This document shows positions 30,021 through 41,900 of a stretch of DNA of 64,000 nucleotides, one piece after another. Positions within the stretch are counted from its first letter, which is position 1, and each line of letters starts with the position of its first letter. The translations under genes were made by a program, and so were the position numbers. Origin of the DNA: Desulfonema magnum. Lineage in GTDB: Bacteria; Desulfobacterota; Desulfobacteria; Desulfobacterales; 4be13. Below the pieces are notes generated by a model that saw nothing but the letters and a program-made list of their open reading frames with translations, was not told the origin of the DNA and searched no databases. The stretch is from assembly GCF_017377395.1 (NCBI RefSeq), contig NZ_CP061800.1, positions 3,617,633 through 3,681,632 on the forward strand, given 5' to 3'.

Positions 30021-31022
30021 TCATTCTTCTGTTTTTACCAATTCAGTCCCCAGCAGCGCCTCAGGCTGAGGAATAACTCCCAATGCTTTCATAGCTGTCA
30101 CATTAAGGACCCTTTCCCCTCTCCGACTTCTGGTGACCGGGATTTTGGAAACAGAAGTTCCCTGCATGGCTTTCAGCAGCATTTTGGCGGCCATCCTGCC
30201 CTGTACCTGTCCCCTTTCAACAATGGCGAATAATATCCCATAGGTTATATCAGCCAAACGGCTGCCAAATGTAGGTTTGTCAAATGCTTTTACCAGAATT
30301 TTTACCACTTGTTTTTGTGCGAGAGGCTTACCGTCGTCACCGGGTATTCCGTTAAAATTTCCTATGAATAACAGATCACACTGTTTTCTGAGTGTCTTTG
30401 TCATTGCCACTGCCTCCCTGAGCGTCTTTGGCATTTTAAAAGCAACAGATTTGGCAGGATATGTGTCTGATTCGCTTAAAACCTGATTCCTAAGCGTCAT
30501 GGCCTGATGGCCGTCTCTCATGATAAATCCGATGGCTCTGACAGAAGGAATAAGCTGCTGGGCAAAAATAATTGAGCGGTTGAAATGAGGCCGTCGCAAA
30601 ATTCCCGACACATTTGAAGCCGGATATTCGTATGTCTCCGGCTCCGCCCTGACCCCGCAAAACATCACCGGTGTTCTGACTTTGTTTCTCAGATACGGAA
30701 CCACAAACATGGACTGGGCATTGTCATCCACAGCAATGACGCCATCAGGCTGAAATTTCTGATACAGCATGTACGCTTCCTGTGCTTTTTGCTCACTGTC
30801 GTCCTGGTTCAGTTGGGTATTCATATAAAAATATCTGATTTCACAGGTGCCTGTCAGCAGCGAATCTATACTTTGTCTGATCTCTCTGTTCCACAGAAAT
30901 TTTTCTTCATAGCTCATCACTACCAGGACTCTGAACGGGGCGGCCTGAGCCATTTGGAAAAACAATCCGTAAATACAAAAAGCAAAGATTCCAGTGAAAT
31001 AGCACAGCTTTTTTGGGAACAC
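30021..31022 (-). CDS. ABC_sub_bind-type substrate-binding protein
   Basis: A 333-residue periplasmic protein of the ABC_sub_bind (DUF534, TrpX-like) family. After a signal peptide (LCYFTGIFAFCIYGLFFQMA, cleaved near AQA) come VLVVMSYEEKFLWNREI, a first lobe with DGVIAVDDNAQSMFVVPYL, and a second lobe with FGSRLADITYGILFAIVERGQVQGRMAAKMLL. I chose GTG as start because AAAAGGAG lies six bases ahead. An ATG 16 codons upstream lacks such a site. No permease or ATPase is adjacent. In related genomes such orphan proteins often serve as sensors. The ligand is unknown. Confidence 0.8.
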   Translation of the reverse strand: MFPKKLCYFTGIFAFCIYGLFFQMAQAAPFRVLVVMSYEEKFLWNREIRQSIDSLLTGTCEIRYFYMNTQLNQDDSEQKAQEAYMLYQKFQPDGVIAVDDNAQSMFVVPYLRNKVRTPVMFCGVRAEPETYEYPASNVSGILRRPHFNRSIIFAQQLIPSVRAIGFIMRDGHQAMTLRNQVLSESDTYPAKSVAFKMPKTLREAVAMTKTLRKQCDLLFIGNFNGIPGDDGKPLAQKQVVKILVKAFDKPTFGSRLADITYGILFAIVERGQVQGRMAAKMLLKAMQGTSVSKIPVTRSRRGERVLNVTAMKALGVIPQPEALLGTELVKTEE

Positions 31023-31273
31023 TGCATTCTCCTTTTCATTTTTTTGCTGTAAATATTCTGATAATGACAATATGATATTAAATATTTCTGATATTCTTTC
31101 ATATTCAGCTAATTATTGCTTTCATCAGTGAATGTCAACAAATGATCCGCAATTTTCATCTGAGCATATTGTCAGCCAAATTACAATATTCCCATTTTTG
31201 CTGAGAAAAAAACAAGAAAATTTTGCGAAAGATAAAAACTCAAAAGCGACACCTAAACAAATTTCGTTCTATA

Positions 31274-31418
31274 AAGGATTTCCTCAAAAATAAAATACCC
31301 GAAATACCCGAAATGTAGGGTGGGTGGAGCGAAGCGCAACCCACCTTGTGCGGTGGGTTGCGCTTCGCTCCACCCACCCGTTTTTTGTATCGGGCATATT
31401 ATTTATTTCGAATTCCCT
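31274..31418. mobile_element. Second filled copy of the nested palindromic element
   Basis: The outer halves match the 12.4-kb element (ATTTCCTCAAAAATAAAATA and TGTATCGGGCATATTATTTA). The GGGTGGGTGGAGCGAAGCGC palindrome sits between them, with a duplicated ATACCCGAA at its left edge. Confidence 0.7.
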
Positions 31419-31449
31419 AAGTTACGCAGCTTTTTTAATTTTTTCTGAT

Positions 31450-31600
31450 TAAGTACCTAACCATAAGTTTTCGATATTTGCCCGGGGAAGAAACCCGGCT
31501 TTTTTCCCGGAATGATTCGCCGGCCCTGAGGGAAAAAGCCGGGTTTCTCCGCCGCTCGAAGAAAAAAGAATGTATAAAAAACTTTTGATCGGGTACTTAT
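31450..31600. mobile_element. AAGTACC element with AAACCCGGCTTTTT palindrome
   Basis: Close copy of the 29.65-kb element, with left end AAGTACCTAACCATAAGTTT, central hairpin and right end CTTTTGATCGGGTACTTAT. No ORF. Confidence 0.75.
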
Positions 31601-31637
31601 AACGGATTCAGGGGGGGCAGCGGGGATGAGTGAAAAC

Positions 31638-31667
31638 AGCCCGGCAATTCATTGCCGGGCTTTTTTT
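31638..31667 (+). terminator. Rho-independent terminator hairpin, orphan
   Basis: AGCCCGGCAAT and ATTGCCGGGCT form a perfect stem with a two-base loop, followed by seven T residues. No gene precedes it on the + strand, so it may terminate a small unannotated transcript or be a relic. Confidence 0.65.
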
Positions 31668-31695
31668 GCGGGTAACCATCAGATATTCGGACACA

Positions 31696-31848
31696 CAGTA
31701 GATCGAAAAAGTTTTCAGGCCCCCGCGGGCAGACAGGACGGACGGGGAAGAAACCCGGCTTTTTCCGGCGGGAGCGACACTTCGTCCGGGGAAAAAGCCG
31801 GGTTTCTCTGTTGTCCTGAACACAGCCCGGAAACTTTTCGATCTACTG
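31696..31848. mobile_element. CAGTAGATCG element carrying the same central hairpin
   Basis: Ends CAGTAGATCGAAAAAGTTTT and its complement differ from the AAGTACC elements, yet the central AGAAACCCGGCTTTTTCC hairpin is the same. The hairpin has thus been combined with another pair of ends. Confidence 0.6.
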
Positions 31849-32048
31849 ACACATACAAAATGGAACTGAAAACTGTGTCTGATATTTCTGATAGTCGGAT
31901 TACCCGTGTCACTATGGGATTAAGCTTTTCTGAATAGAACGCAGGAAAACACAATATTTCAGGGTAAAATGGATTTTAAAATTATTCGGTGAGGTTACTC
32001 AGACAGAAACAATTGCAAGCAGAACAGGACAGAACCGCCGCAAGATTA

Positions 32049-32196
32049 TAACTACCTGTGCAAAAGTTTTTATATATCTTTTTTTCTGCAAACTGCGGAG
32101 AAATCCGGCTTTTTCCTTCACGGGCGGCGGGTCTTTCCGGGAAAAAACCCGGGTTTCTTCCCGGACAAATATAAAAAATTTTTGCTCAGGTACTTA
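32049..32196. mobile_element. Divergent AAGTACC-type element
   Basis: Ends ACTACCTGTGCAAAAGTTTT and, complemented, AAGTACCTGAGCAAAAATTT flank a diverged copy of the CCGGCTTTTT hairpin. Confidence 0.6.
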
Positions 32197-32403
32197 CAAG
32201 CAGAACCGCGGAAAAATACGGATTCCCGGGAGCGGGAATTTTTATCTTCTTCAGGCTTACAGCGCTAAAAATACTTTTTGAAAATTTGTCGGATATCAAT
32301 AAATTTCAGAAGCTTTGTCGGACAAGGCTTGTAACCCTGTCCGACTCAGCAGTCTGGCCTGACCCGGCTGTGTCAGCAGCTAAAAAATTTTTTCCGGACT
32401 GTG

Positions 32404-32444
32404 CAAAAAACCACTTCGTTCTATTTTTGCACTCCTTTTGTCCT
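32404..32444. repeat. Single copy of the GCAAAAAACCRCTTCG sequence
   Basis: About 40 bases nearly identical to the inverted tail of the array near 51.61 kb (GCAAAAAACC, CTATTTTTGCACTCCTTTTG). It marks a dispersed element present once here. Confidence 0.65.
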
Positions 32445-32496
32445 GAAAACGCTTCGGGCTGCTGTGTGGATTTTGACAGGACAAAAACAAACAGAT

Positions 32497-35400
32497 TTAA
32501 TAATATGAATACGATTGTTCGAGCCCGGAACACCCCGGGGCCTCGGCCCCGCATATCGGGGTGAAGGTAAATATAACTGTTGTATCAACAGTGATGGAAA
32601 ATACAAAAGGCCTGTTTGTACTCGGATCCGAAGGATCCTTCCAAGTCCCGTCGTAAGTGTAGGTATCCGGATATTGCTCTCGAAAAAGCTTTATTATTCC
32701 AACAGGGCTGCCATAGTCTTTTACCACCAAAAGCTCTGATCCCTCCACAGGCGGATTTCCGTTTTCATCCTGAATATATATGGTAAAGGTGACCGTATCA
32801 TTCTGACTAAATTCTTCAATAGGTATATCAGGTGTGACCTCCATGGTACATTCGCCTGAAAAAAGAATGGGCATCCGAGCCATAATAACATTGCTAAGAC
32901 CTGTCTTGCTCTCCTGCCAAAGGGGATCGCCAGTCTCCAGACCGGTTAAGGCTTTGAAAAAATTGATACCTTCTCCTCCGACATAAAGCGCTGTCGGATT
33001 TTCGGGGACATCCGGTGCGATGATATGCTGGGCAAAAAGGGTTGTATCATCCGGAGGGTCAAACTCAGGAAGCCCTCTGTTTGCCTCTCTCCAATCTCCC
33101 GGAGCCATACGGCCATCAGGTTCCAGGTCATGGACATAGATATTGCCCACCGGATGGGGTTCCTTTGTCCCCATGAAATAACTCACTGCGTATAACAGGT
33201 TATTTCCCTGATCTACCAAAAGGTCTCTGATGTGCCGTCCCGGATCCCTGGTGGTGCGGAAGGTAAACATGTCCCCCAGCTTAAAACCGCCCTCACCGGA
33301 GATGTCATTTATCGTGCCATCAATTATCGTGAAACTCAGCACGTTGGGAATGGTATAGGAACCTGTGCTAATATCATAACTGGCAGCCTGTGTTCCGGAA
33401 ACCGTCCCCTCCACACTGAAGATTCCCCCCCTGGGCTTTTCTTCTGTACAAGTGACTGTCCACGTTTCAGACAAACACCCTGGCAGAACCGTTACCTTAT
33501 TATCCTTCACCACACCGAGCCCCTCATTGTCCCTGCCCATGAGCGGAGCAGAGGCACTCAGGCCCCTTCCCATACCGCTCGTATGGGCGGTCCAAGTGGT
33601 ACCGCTGTCATTGGAGACCCATGTCCCGGCACTTTTTGTTCCTGCATAAAGAATGTCATTTTCTCCGCCTGTGGCATTCGGATGCAAGGCTAAGACAGTG
33701 ATATAATCGCCAGTAAAGGACCCCTGCTTAGACCATGCCCGGCCCCCGTCCGTACTTTTAAAAACATTTGTCGAGGTACCCGCGTACAACACGGCAGAAT
33801 CCCTGTGCGTACCGTTCACTTTGACAAAGTCCTGAACATAAGCCCCGTACCCCAGACCGCTTTCTGTCACCTTAAAGCTGAACGTGTCATTTTCTTCAAA
33901 ACTTCGGGAAGCGCCTCTCTCAACAATCGTAAAAGAGACCTCATTATTATCCGAACTATACGGCTCGTCATTAAAGGCTTTTAATCTCTGCACACCGTTT
34001 CTGTCACTTTTTACCTCCCAGTCAAATCTCGGGGGATCATAATCCGCATCCCAATGATAGGTCACTGTCCATGTGTCGCTCCTTGAACTTGCGGAAAGTG
34101 TGGGTTCTATCATGTAGCCCTTGCCCTTATTTTGCGAATTGGTGTAATTGCCGGCTGTATTTAGTTCTGTGGGTTCAAGCGGCTCAATCACGTCTCCCCA
34201 TTGGAAATTCTTTCCGTCACTGGCAAAGTAGGTTCCGTATCCCTGGGTTCCGATCCATACATAGCGGTCATCAGGGCCGTCAGCTCCGTCATCATCACAC
34301 AAAACCGTTAAAATTGCCGCAAGGCTGTTGAATATGCCGTTCCATTCCTCAGGCGTGTTGCTGTTCCAGTTTAAGCCTCCGTCCAGACTGCGATAAATCT
34401 TTCCTTCCCCGAGATAGCCAGTTGCTGCGTATATTGTGTTCGCATTATCCGGGTCCGCCGCGACATCATTGACATAAGGATCAATCCAGTTTTGTCCCTG
34501 AACGCTTGAAGAACGACTGATATTTTCCCAGGAAGCTCCGGAGTTCATGGATTTGTAAACACCTCCCCCGTCTGTTCCGGCATAAAGGATCTGATTGTGT
34601 TCGGTCTCGGGAACCACTGACAGAGAAGTGACATGGGTGGTTCTTCCCCCGTTAATGGCTTCGGCCGTCACAGACACAACCCCTTGCATGGGAACCGGAC
34701 TCGGTGTGGAAAGAAGCGATGTTTCAGCCTGCCCTCCCTGTGTGACCGCACTGCCCGGCTCCGCAAGACCGCCTGTGTTATAAGTTTTAAATGAGATCGC
34801 CGTGTTATCCGGGATGGCATTTCCCCAAAAATCCCCCACGCTGACCTCGATGGAGTTATTCACTCCCAGACCGCCTATATTTACATTCCGGGCACTGATT
34901 CCGAATTCCTCACCCACGGGCGGGCCTGCTTCAATGGCAATCTGACTGGTGGCGGTGGTGACATTACTGTCATAGTGATAGGTGGCCTTAATACTCACAG
35001 GCCCTGGTTTGAAACCGCTTCGCAGCACCGTGCTGACCCGTCCGGGCATGTCATTTCCCGTGTTGCTTCTTTCACATTTGCATCCCTTGCTTTTGCACTC
35101 ATCATCCAGTGCGGAACCGTCGCCACACCTGACCACCCCGTCATCTGTGCAGACAACTCCGCTGTGTCCTGAACAGCATCCCAGACAATAATCATTTGGC
35201 TCATATGTGATTTCATCGGGCGTATAAGTAAACGTTGTCGCTGTAATCGGTGAAATCACCTCTCCGCCGTCGGGTCCGCTGAGGATGACAAGGTCAATCC
35301 TGTAGCCATCCGCCACAGGCTTGCCCTCTGAATCTTTGACATCAAAAGATATCTGAGAAGTTGACTGACCTCCCGTGCCTTTAATGTTTATGGATTTGGG

Positions 35401-35925
35401 ATTCGGGTTGGGAAAATCCGACGTATCTTCAACCATCCTGATAGAAGCCGGCGGCGGCTGAATCACGAGGGTCTCTGTGCCTTCCACATCATCATTCCAC
35501 ATTGCGGTGATCTCCACCAGGCCGCCTTTGGTGGAGCCTCGGAATTTAACTTTGGCCTCCCCCAGTTCATTGGTTGCGGCTTCTGTGGTTTCAAGTTCCC
35601 CCATATTCTGATCATTCAGAAAAAATTTGACACGCTCTCCCTCAGGCACAACATTTCCGTCAACATCTTTTACCGTTGCCGTGATTTCAGCCACCCCCCG
35701 GCCCGTGCCCAGAATCGAATTGGGAATGATGAGCATCGAGATGCTTCCTGAAGTATATCTCACATCTATTTCCTGGGTCAGATTTTCCGCTTCCACGCGA
35801 ATCGTGGCCTCTCCCGCCACAGAACCGCTGGTGAGAATAACAGTGGCAGTACCGTCGTCGGTATTGGCAGTGGTCGTCTTTTTCCCTCCGAAACTTCCTT
35901 CTCCCTGAATAACAGAAAAACTCAC
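32497..35925 (-). CDS. C-terminal part of giant Ig-like/BNR surface protein (frameshifted)
   Basis: 1142 residues in frame -1 relative to the preceding ORF, with which it overlaps by four bases (GTGA). It opens in the middle of a Big_1 Ig-like domain (VIQGEGSFGG...NTDDGTATV), continues through further Ig-like domains and a Cys-rich insert (CLGCCSGHSG, CGDGSALDDECKSKGCKCE near residue 268), then switches to BNR/Vps10-type propeller repeats (YAGTDGGGVYKSMNSGASW near 458, VFKSTDGGRAWSK, TWVSNDSGTTW). A Cys-containing tail ends YSYY. It has no signal peptide of its own, so it makes sense only as the continuation of the lipoprotein upstream. Translational coupling at GTGA is a weaker alternative. 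Confidence 0.85.
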   Translation of the reverse strand: MSFSVIQGEGSFGGKKTTTANTDDGTATVILTSGSVAGEATIRVEAENLTQEIDVRYTSGSISMLIIPNSILGTGRGVAEITATVKDVDGNVVPEGERVKFFLNDQNMGELETTEAATNELGEAKVKFRGSTKGGLVEITAMWNDDVEGTETLVIQPPPASIRMVEDTSDFPNPNPKSINIKGTGGQSTSQISFDVKDSEGKPVADGYRIDLVILSGPDGGEVISPITATTFTYTPDEITYEPNDYCLGCCSGHSGVVCTDDGVVRCGDGSALDDECKSKGCKCERSNTGNDMPGRVSTVLRSGFKPGPVSIKATYHYDSNVTTATSQIAIEAGPPVGEEFGISARNVNIGGLGVNNSIEVSVGDFWGNAIPDNTAISFKTYNTGGLAEPGSAVTQGGQAETSLLSTPSPVPMQGVVSVTAEAINGGRTTHVTSLSVVPETEHNQILYAGTDGGGVYKSMNSGASWENISRSSSVQGQNWIDPYVNDVAADPDNANTIYAATGYLGEGKIYRSLDGGLNWNSNTPEEWNGIFNSLAAILTVLCDDDGADGPDDRYVWIGTQGYGTYFASDGKNFQWGDVIEPLEPTELNTAGNYTNSQNKGKGYMIEPTLSASSRSDTWTVTYHWDADYDPPRFDWEVKSDRNGVQRLKAFNDEPYSSDNNEVSFTIVERGASRSFEENDTFSFKVTESGLGYGAYVQDFVKVNGTHRDSAVLYAGTSTNVFKSTDGGRAWSKQGSFTGDYITVLALHPNATGGENDILYAGTKSAGTWVSNDSGTTWTAHTSGMGRGLSASAPLMGRDNEGLGVVKDNKVTVLPGCLSETWTVTCTEEKPRGGIFSVEGTVSGTQAASYDISTGSYTIPNVLSFTIIDGTINDISGEGGFKLGDMFTFRTTRDPGRHIRDLLVDQGNNLLYAVSYFMGTKEPHPVGNIYVHDLEPDGRMAPGDWREANRGLPEFDPPDDTTLFAQHIIAPDVPENPTALYVGGEGINFFKALTGLETGDPLWQESKTGLSNVIMARMPILFSGECTMEVTPDIPIEEFSQNDTVTFTIYIQDENGNPPVEGSELLVVKDYGSPVGIIKLFREQYPDTYTYDGTWKDPSDPSTNRPFVFSITVDTTVIFTFTPICGAEAPGCSGLEQSYSYY

Positions 35926-38900
35926 GCTGGTAACGGGAACAGTTCCCCCCCCTCCACAGTAAAGCTGGCTGTGATTTTAGCTGTGCTGACCCCGTCCGCG
36001 GGAAGGCCCCCCTCGGGGTCAAGTTTGAGGCTCATACTGGCAAGAGGAGCTTGGATGGGTTCCTTAAATTTCACAAATGCGGTTGCAGCAGCGTTTATGC
36101 CATATCTGGCGGTCACTGCCACTGAGTCCTCCGGCTCGTCAGATGCAACCAGGATAACCGTGGCAATCCCTTTTTCATCTGTTTCCGCAGAATGGGCTGT
36201 CAACGTGCCTTTTTCTGTTTCAAAGGTAATTGTCTCACCTGCCACAGCAACGCCGCTCGCGTCATTCAAATGCACTGTTATGACTGTTTCTTCAGTCCCG
36301 TTCGCAGTAACAGAGGGCGGATTTCCTTCGGCGCTGAAGAGGGATACCCACAGAAATTCCACATCCGCTTCTTTTTCAACTTTTCTGTTCTCTACCGTTG
36401 CCGTGCCTTTTACCGTCACAGTACGATTCCTCTCCCCCACAGGCGATTCTTCAGGGGGTGGGGATATGGGAGATATCAGGGTGGCCTGGGCAACACCGTC
36501 CGTGGTCTCCACATTCGGTTCTTCAAAGGTACCGAGTGCTGACTCAAACGTAACCAGTGTGCCGTCTCCGGCCAAATTGTTATTGGCATCTCTCACTTTG
36601 GCTGAGATAGCGATTTTATTTTCTCCGTTCGCGTAAACCTTATCCGGATCAGCACTCAGGTCCATACTGGTGGGCGGACCCGGCAGCTGGTTGATATTGA
36701 CCTCCTCACTCAGATCGCCGCTTTCGGCCCGGATCGTGACCGTCTTTTTGATCTTGGTACTGGTATATGTATATTGAGCATTGCCATTTGCATCAGTGGT
36801 CTGAGTCCCCAGATAAACAGGATTTCCCTCGGGAACTTTTTCAATGTTTCCGTCGATTTTAACGGTCCATTCACCGTTGCTTTCCGTGATCTCCAAGTGA
36901 TAGTTCCCGGGTTCCATTTCCTTTTCTCTTCTCGCATCTACAAAGGTTCCGGTTTTCGTCTCCAGAAGTTCACGCACATTGGTATCATCATTTTGCAGGT
37001 AAACCGTGAGCTTCTCACCGGTATGGCTGAGGGTAAATCCCATAAGACCGCCGTTGCTGTGAAATGATGACGCGGTGGAGGCTCCTGTTCCGCTATAGGT
37101 ATTCCCCGAAGGCAGGGACACCGACGGAATAATATCACTCACATCCTTAAAAACCACGGGAACCCCTGCGATGGGGGTAGTTCCGTCGTCTTCCGTCACA
37201 GCAGCGGTTATCGTGGTTGTTGTGGGAGATTTTCCCACACCGGTCACGTATATATCAGTGGGAGAAGCGTTCATTGAAATTCTGCCCACAGTGGTCGGGG
37301 CCACCGAAAGTCTTACCGTCTGAGTCGCACCTCCCGCGGAACTGGCGCTGATCACCACCTCTCCGGCGATATCAGATGTCCTGTAAGTGACCGTGGCCAC
37401 CCCGAGCGTTGTCTGAGATGTCTGGGCGGAAAGCGTTCCTTCTCCCTTTGTGATGGAAAAACGGATCACTTCCCCGCCAACAGGGTTTTCGTGAGCATCT
37501 TTGACCAGGGCACGGATCACACTTGTGCTTGCCCCATCCGCCAGAAGGCTGTCAGGCGTTGCCGTCAGGGTAATTCCGCCCTGGGCCACGGGTCCTGCGA
37601 CAAACTCAACCGACGTTTTTGATGAGACCCCTCCCGCGGTGGCCGTCACCGTTGCTGTTCCCGAAGTTGTGGGACTGATCAGCATGGCAGTGGCCACCCC
37701 GTTTGCCGTGGGGGAAATATTGGCAAGCCGTCCCGCTGTGGCGGTGAATGTGACAGTTGTGCCGTCCTTCACCAGGTTCCCTTTTTCATCTGTCACAGTC
37801 GCTGAAATCAGTGTCTGTGCGGTCCCATCCGCCACAATGCTCTGAGCGCCGCTTTTCACAGATACGGATCCCACGCGGGCTTCTATCAGTCTGATAGTTG
37901 CAGTTCCGAGTTCTGTCCCGTCGGCCGCGCTCACTGTCACCGTGACATTTCCCGGAGTGTCAGACGCTGTATAGACCACCGTGGCCACGCCGTCTGTCGT
38001 GGGTACAAGTCCCGAAGAAAGGGAACCCGTCCCCGTTGTCACCTCAAACACAACTGTGGTCCCGTCAGCCACGGGATTTCTGTTTTCATCGCTGACCTTT
38101 ACCTCAATTTCAGTGGTACTCTTTCTGTCAGCCGTGAGATTCGGAGAGGCCACGGAAATCGTGGTCCTGCTTTTGGCCGGAGCTCCGGGGGTAAAGCTTA
38201 CCTGAGCGGTTCCGGATACATCTTCATAATCTTTCACCGTCGCGGTAATTGTCGCGGTTCCTGTATATTTCGAACCGGTAAGCCACGCTGTGGCAATACC
38301 ATCAGATGTGTCTGCCTCGACCTCAACGGTTTCCGACGCCAATCCGGAATTTGCTGAAAGGGTTCCTGATGTGGTGCGAAAGATCACTGTGACCGGTTCT
38401 TCCACATTACTGCCGAGAATGTCCACCACATTGGCTTCAATCCTGCTTGTCTTGGAACTGCCGGCCATTAGAACACTCGGTGTCGCAGTTACAAAAACCG
38501 CATAAGGTTCCAAATCTTCTATGCCGGTATTATAAGGCGAATGCGGCAAACTCCCTTGCTCACCTTCAAGATAGCCCAGCCATAATTTGTAAGTCGAACG
38601 GGTCTCTGTTCCGGATACCAGCACGCTTGCTGAGATTTCAGCCTCAATCCAGATAGCAGACCGCTTCTGATAAACCAGATCAAAATTGGCAACGCCATTC
38701 TCATCCGTGGTCACGCTTCCGGGGATCACACCTGCCGCAGTGTTCAGGGGAGTCAGCTCACAATCTCCGTTTTTATCTTCATTCAGTTCACTCGTATTTC
38801 CGCAAGGCAGACAATTATCACAGGTCAGATTCCGGTTTTTGTCCTCATTGGGATGCACGCTGATGTGGTAAGGACATATGCCGGACCCGTCCTGACAGGT

Positions 38901-41900
38901 TCCCCAGTATCCTTTTGCATAACTGACCGGCCATAAGCCAAGAGACACATTCTCATTGGCGACCGGGTTTCCGTTTGCGTCAGACACCATTACGGACATG
39001 GGGAGCTGATACGAGGTATCATTGTTGACAGATAACACTTTGTTGCCTGTTCCGATGAGTACGGATCCCGGGGTTTTTCCAATAATAACAGAGACAGTGT
39101 CGGCAATAAGCGTATCCACAACGACCGCTCTGATTGTGACGCCTTTTGCGTCCGAACTTAAAGCGCCGGATGTAAATGTGGCTTTTGCAGTACCGCTGTC
39201 CTCTGTCAGCACATAAACAGGTGAGACACTCTCTCCGCCGCCCGTGGTGTTTTCAATGGAGAACGCCACAGGCGCGCCCCCCACCACCTGGTCATTTTCA
39301 TTTTTCACGGTCGCGATCAGGCCCACAGTGTTCACTTCGTCTCCGGTACTCGGGGACATATTCGTAGCTGTGGCCTGAAGCGAAATTTTTGCGGCTTTTG
39401 ACGCGGAGATGGCTACCTTTAATGTATCTGAGACACTCGGCGTGTCTTCATCCAGAACCTGAACGGTAGCCAGACCGGCCTCATCAGAAGTGAGCAGGGC
39501 CGATGCCTTGTCACTGATCACAGGCACATTACTTAACACTTTTTTATCATTACTTAAAACACCCCTGCCTTCATATTCCCAGGTTCCGAAGGTGGTGGTA
39601 AATTTCACCTTTTTCCGGCCCGCGGCGCTGACTGTGATTTTCAGATTATTTCCGGTATGCAGGCCGGCAGGGTCTTCTGACGGCTCTGTAATGGCAAACT
39701 CAGCGCCCACCGAACTCACTGTATATTCCTGAGTGGCTGTGGCTCCCAGGGCTTCCACCCTCACCATGGCCCCCCCTGTTCTTGTGTTGCCCGTGATTTC
39801 CAATTTTAGTTCACCGCTGACATCTGTGGTGTAGGCTTTATAATCCGGGGCAAGCAGGTTCTGAACCAGCATGTTATTTTCCGTGACTGAATCATCAGGA
39901 TCAACACTCTTGACAACGACAGGCGCTTCATATATGGGAATGTCCCCCGCGTCTTTCACTGTGACAGTGAGAACTGCTTTGCCAAGGTCTGTTCTGTTCG
40001 TGGAAAGCGTGACCGTGGTTCCGTCAATCTTCACTGGCACAGATTTCTGATGCTCGCCGGCCGACGCGGTGATAAATACGGTTCTGTTTTCTTTTGTCTC
40101 CGTGCCGGATGAAAATTCCACCTGTGCAGTTCCGGTGGCATCGGTTATGGCCGTGGATGCGCTTAACTGACCGCCTTCCGCGCTGAAACTGATGGTAACG
40201 CCTTCCAGGGCCGCATTATCAGCATCCAGGGCTGTGGCTGTTATGACTGCTTTGTCTGAATTATCTGATTTTACCGTATTCTGAGACGCGCCCAGGGAAA
40301 TTTTTTCAGGCTCAACATCGTCAGTTGCTGATTTGACAAACGCCACCGTGATCGTCTTAGAAATGCTGCCGGCAGAACATGTGACCCTGGCATTTCCCGG
40401 TGTGTTAGCCGCAGTCAGAGACGCTCTTATTGCTCCGGTCTTATCATCTGTTGCGGTTTCATAACTCATTTTTCCGCTCTCAGCAAATCTGCCCGCAGTT
40501 GTGGAAAAAATGACAACGGTCTGTGCAGGAACCGGATTCCCCGAAATATCCTTTACCAGCGCGTCAATCGTTGAAATCGCCATACCGTCAGCCAGGATTT
40601 TGATCGGATCTGCACTCAGTTGTATGGAGGCAGGCGGAAACGGGCTTTCCGGTTCAGTCGTAAAATCTACCGTAATTGTTTTAGATACCTTTCCTGCGGA
40701 ACATGTTACCCTTGCCTCCTCCGGAGTCGTTCCTGATTTCAGCTTGACTGCGACAGTGCCTGTGCTGTCCACGGTTGCTGTCTCATAGCTCATTCTGTCG
40801 CTCACGGAAAACCTGCCGGCTGTTGTGGAAAAAACAACAACCGTGTCTTTAGGAACCGGATTTCCCGAACTGTCCCTTATCACCGCATCTATAATCGCTT
40901 CTGAAGAACCGTCTGCCACAATGCTTTCTGGTTCGGATTTCAGTTCCACAGATGCCGGCGGATATTGGCTTTCAACGGTTTTGGTAAAGGAAAGCGTAAC
41001 CGAGTCAGACACCCGGCCGGAGGAACACATTACGATTGCCTCGTCCGGGGTCATTCCGGAGGTGAGTGTGGCCACAACCGTGCCGGTGGCATCCTCTGTT
41101 GCTGTCTCATAGCTCATTTTTCCGTTTTTAAATCGGCCGGCCGTTGTGGAAAAAATAACAGATGTTTCAGAAGGAACCGGATTTCCCGAACTGTCTTTTA
41201 TCAGCGCATCTATCATGGCCTCTGATAATCCGTCTGCCAGAATACTCTTCGGATCTGCTCTCAGTTCCACAGATGCTGCCGGATATTCACTTTCGGGTTC
41301 ACTCGTAAAATGAACCATTACGGTACCGGAAACGCTGCCGGCGGAACAGGTAACTGTGGCCGCTTCTTGCGAAAAACCGGAAACCAGCGTCACTTTTACT
41401 GTTCCGGTAGTATCCTCAGTCGCTGCTTCAAAGATCATTCGTTCATTATCAGCAAATCTGCCGGCTGTTGTGGAAAAAATAACACTTGTTCCTGATGGTA
41501 CGGGATTCCCCAAATTATCCCTTATCACCGCGTCTATCAATGTCGTACTCTGACCATCTGCCAAAATGCTGCTTTTTTCCGCAGTTAAAGATATGACACC
41601 GATATCCAGCAACATCATATCAATGCTTCCTGTTGTATAGCCATTGGCCGATGCCGTAATTATCACGTTTCCGGGTGTTTCTGACGCAGTATATTTAACA
41701 TTGGCTGTTCCTAGTGTTGAGAGAATTTGACCTGACGTTTCATTCACAGAGACAAATTCTTCCGAACTAAGTGTTCCCGCACCCGATGTGATAGCAAATT
41801 CAATGCGTTCTTCCTCTGTTACGACATTGCCTGCCGGGTCTCTCACTGTCGCGGTAATGATACTTTCACTTTTACCATCTGCCAGCAGTTCTTTTGTCAC

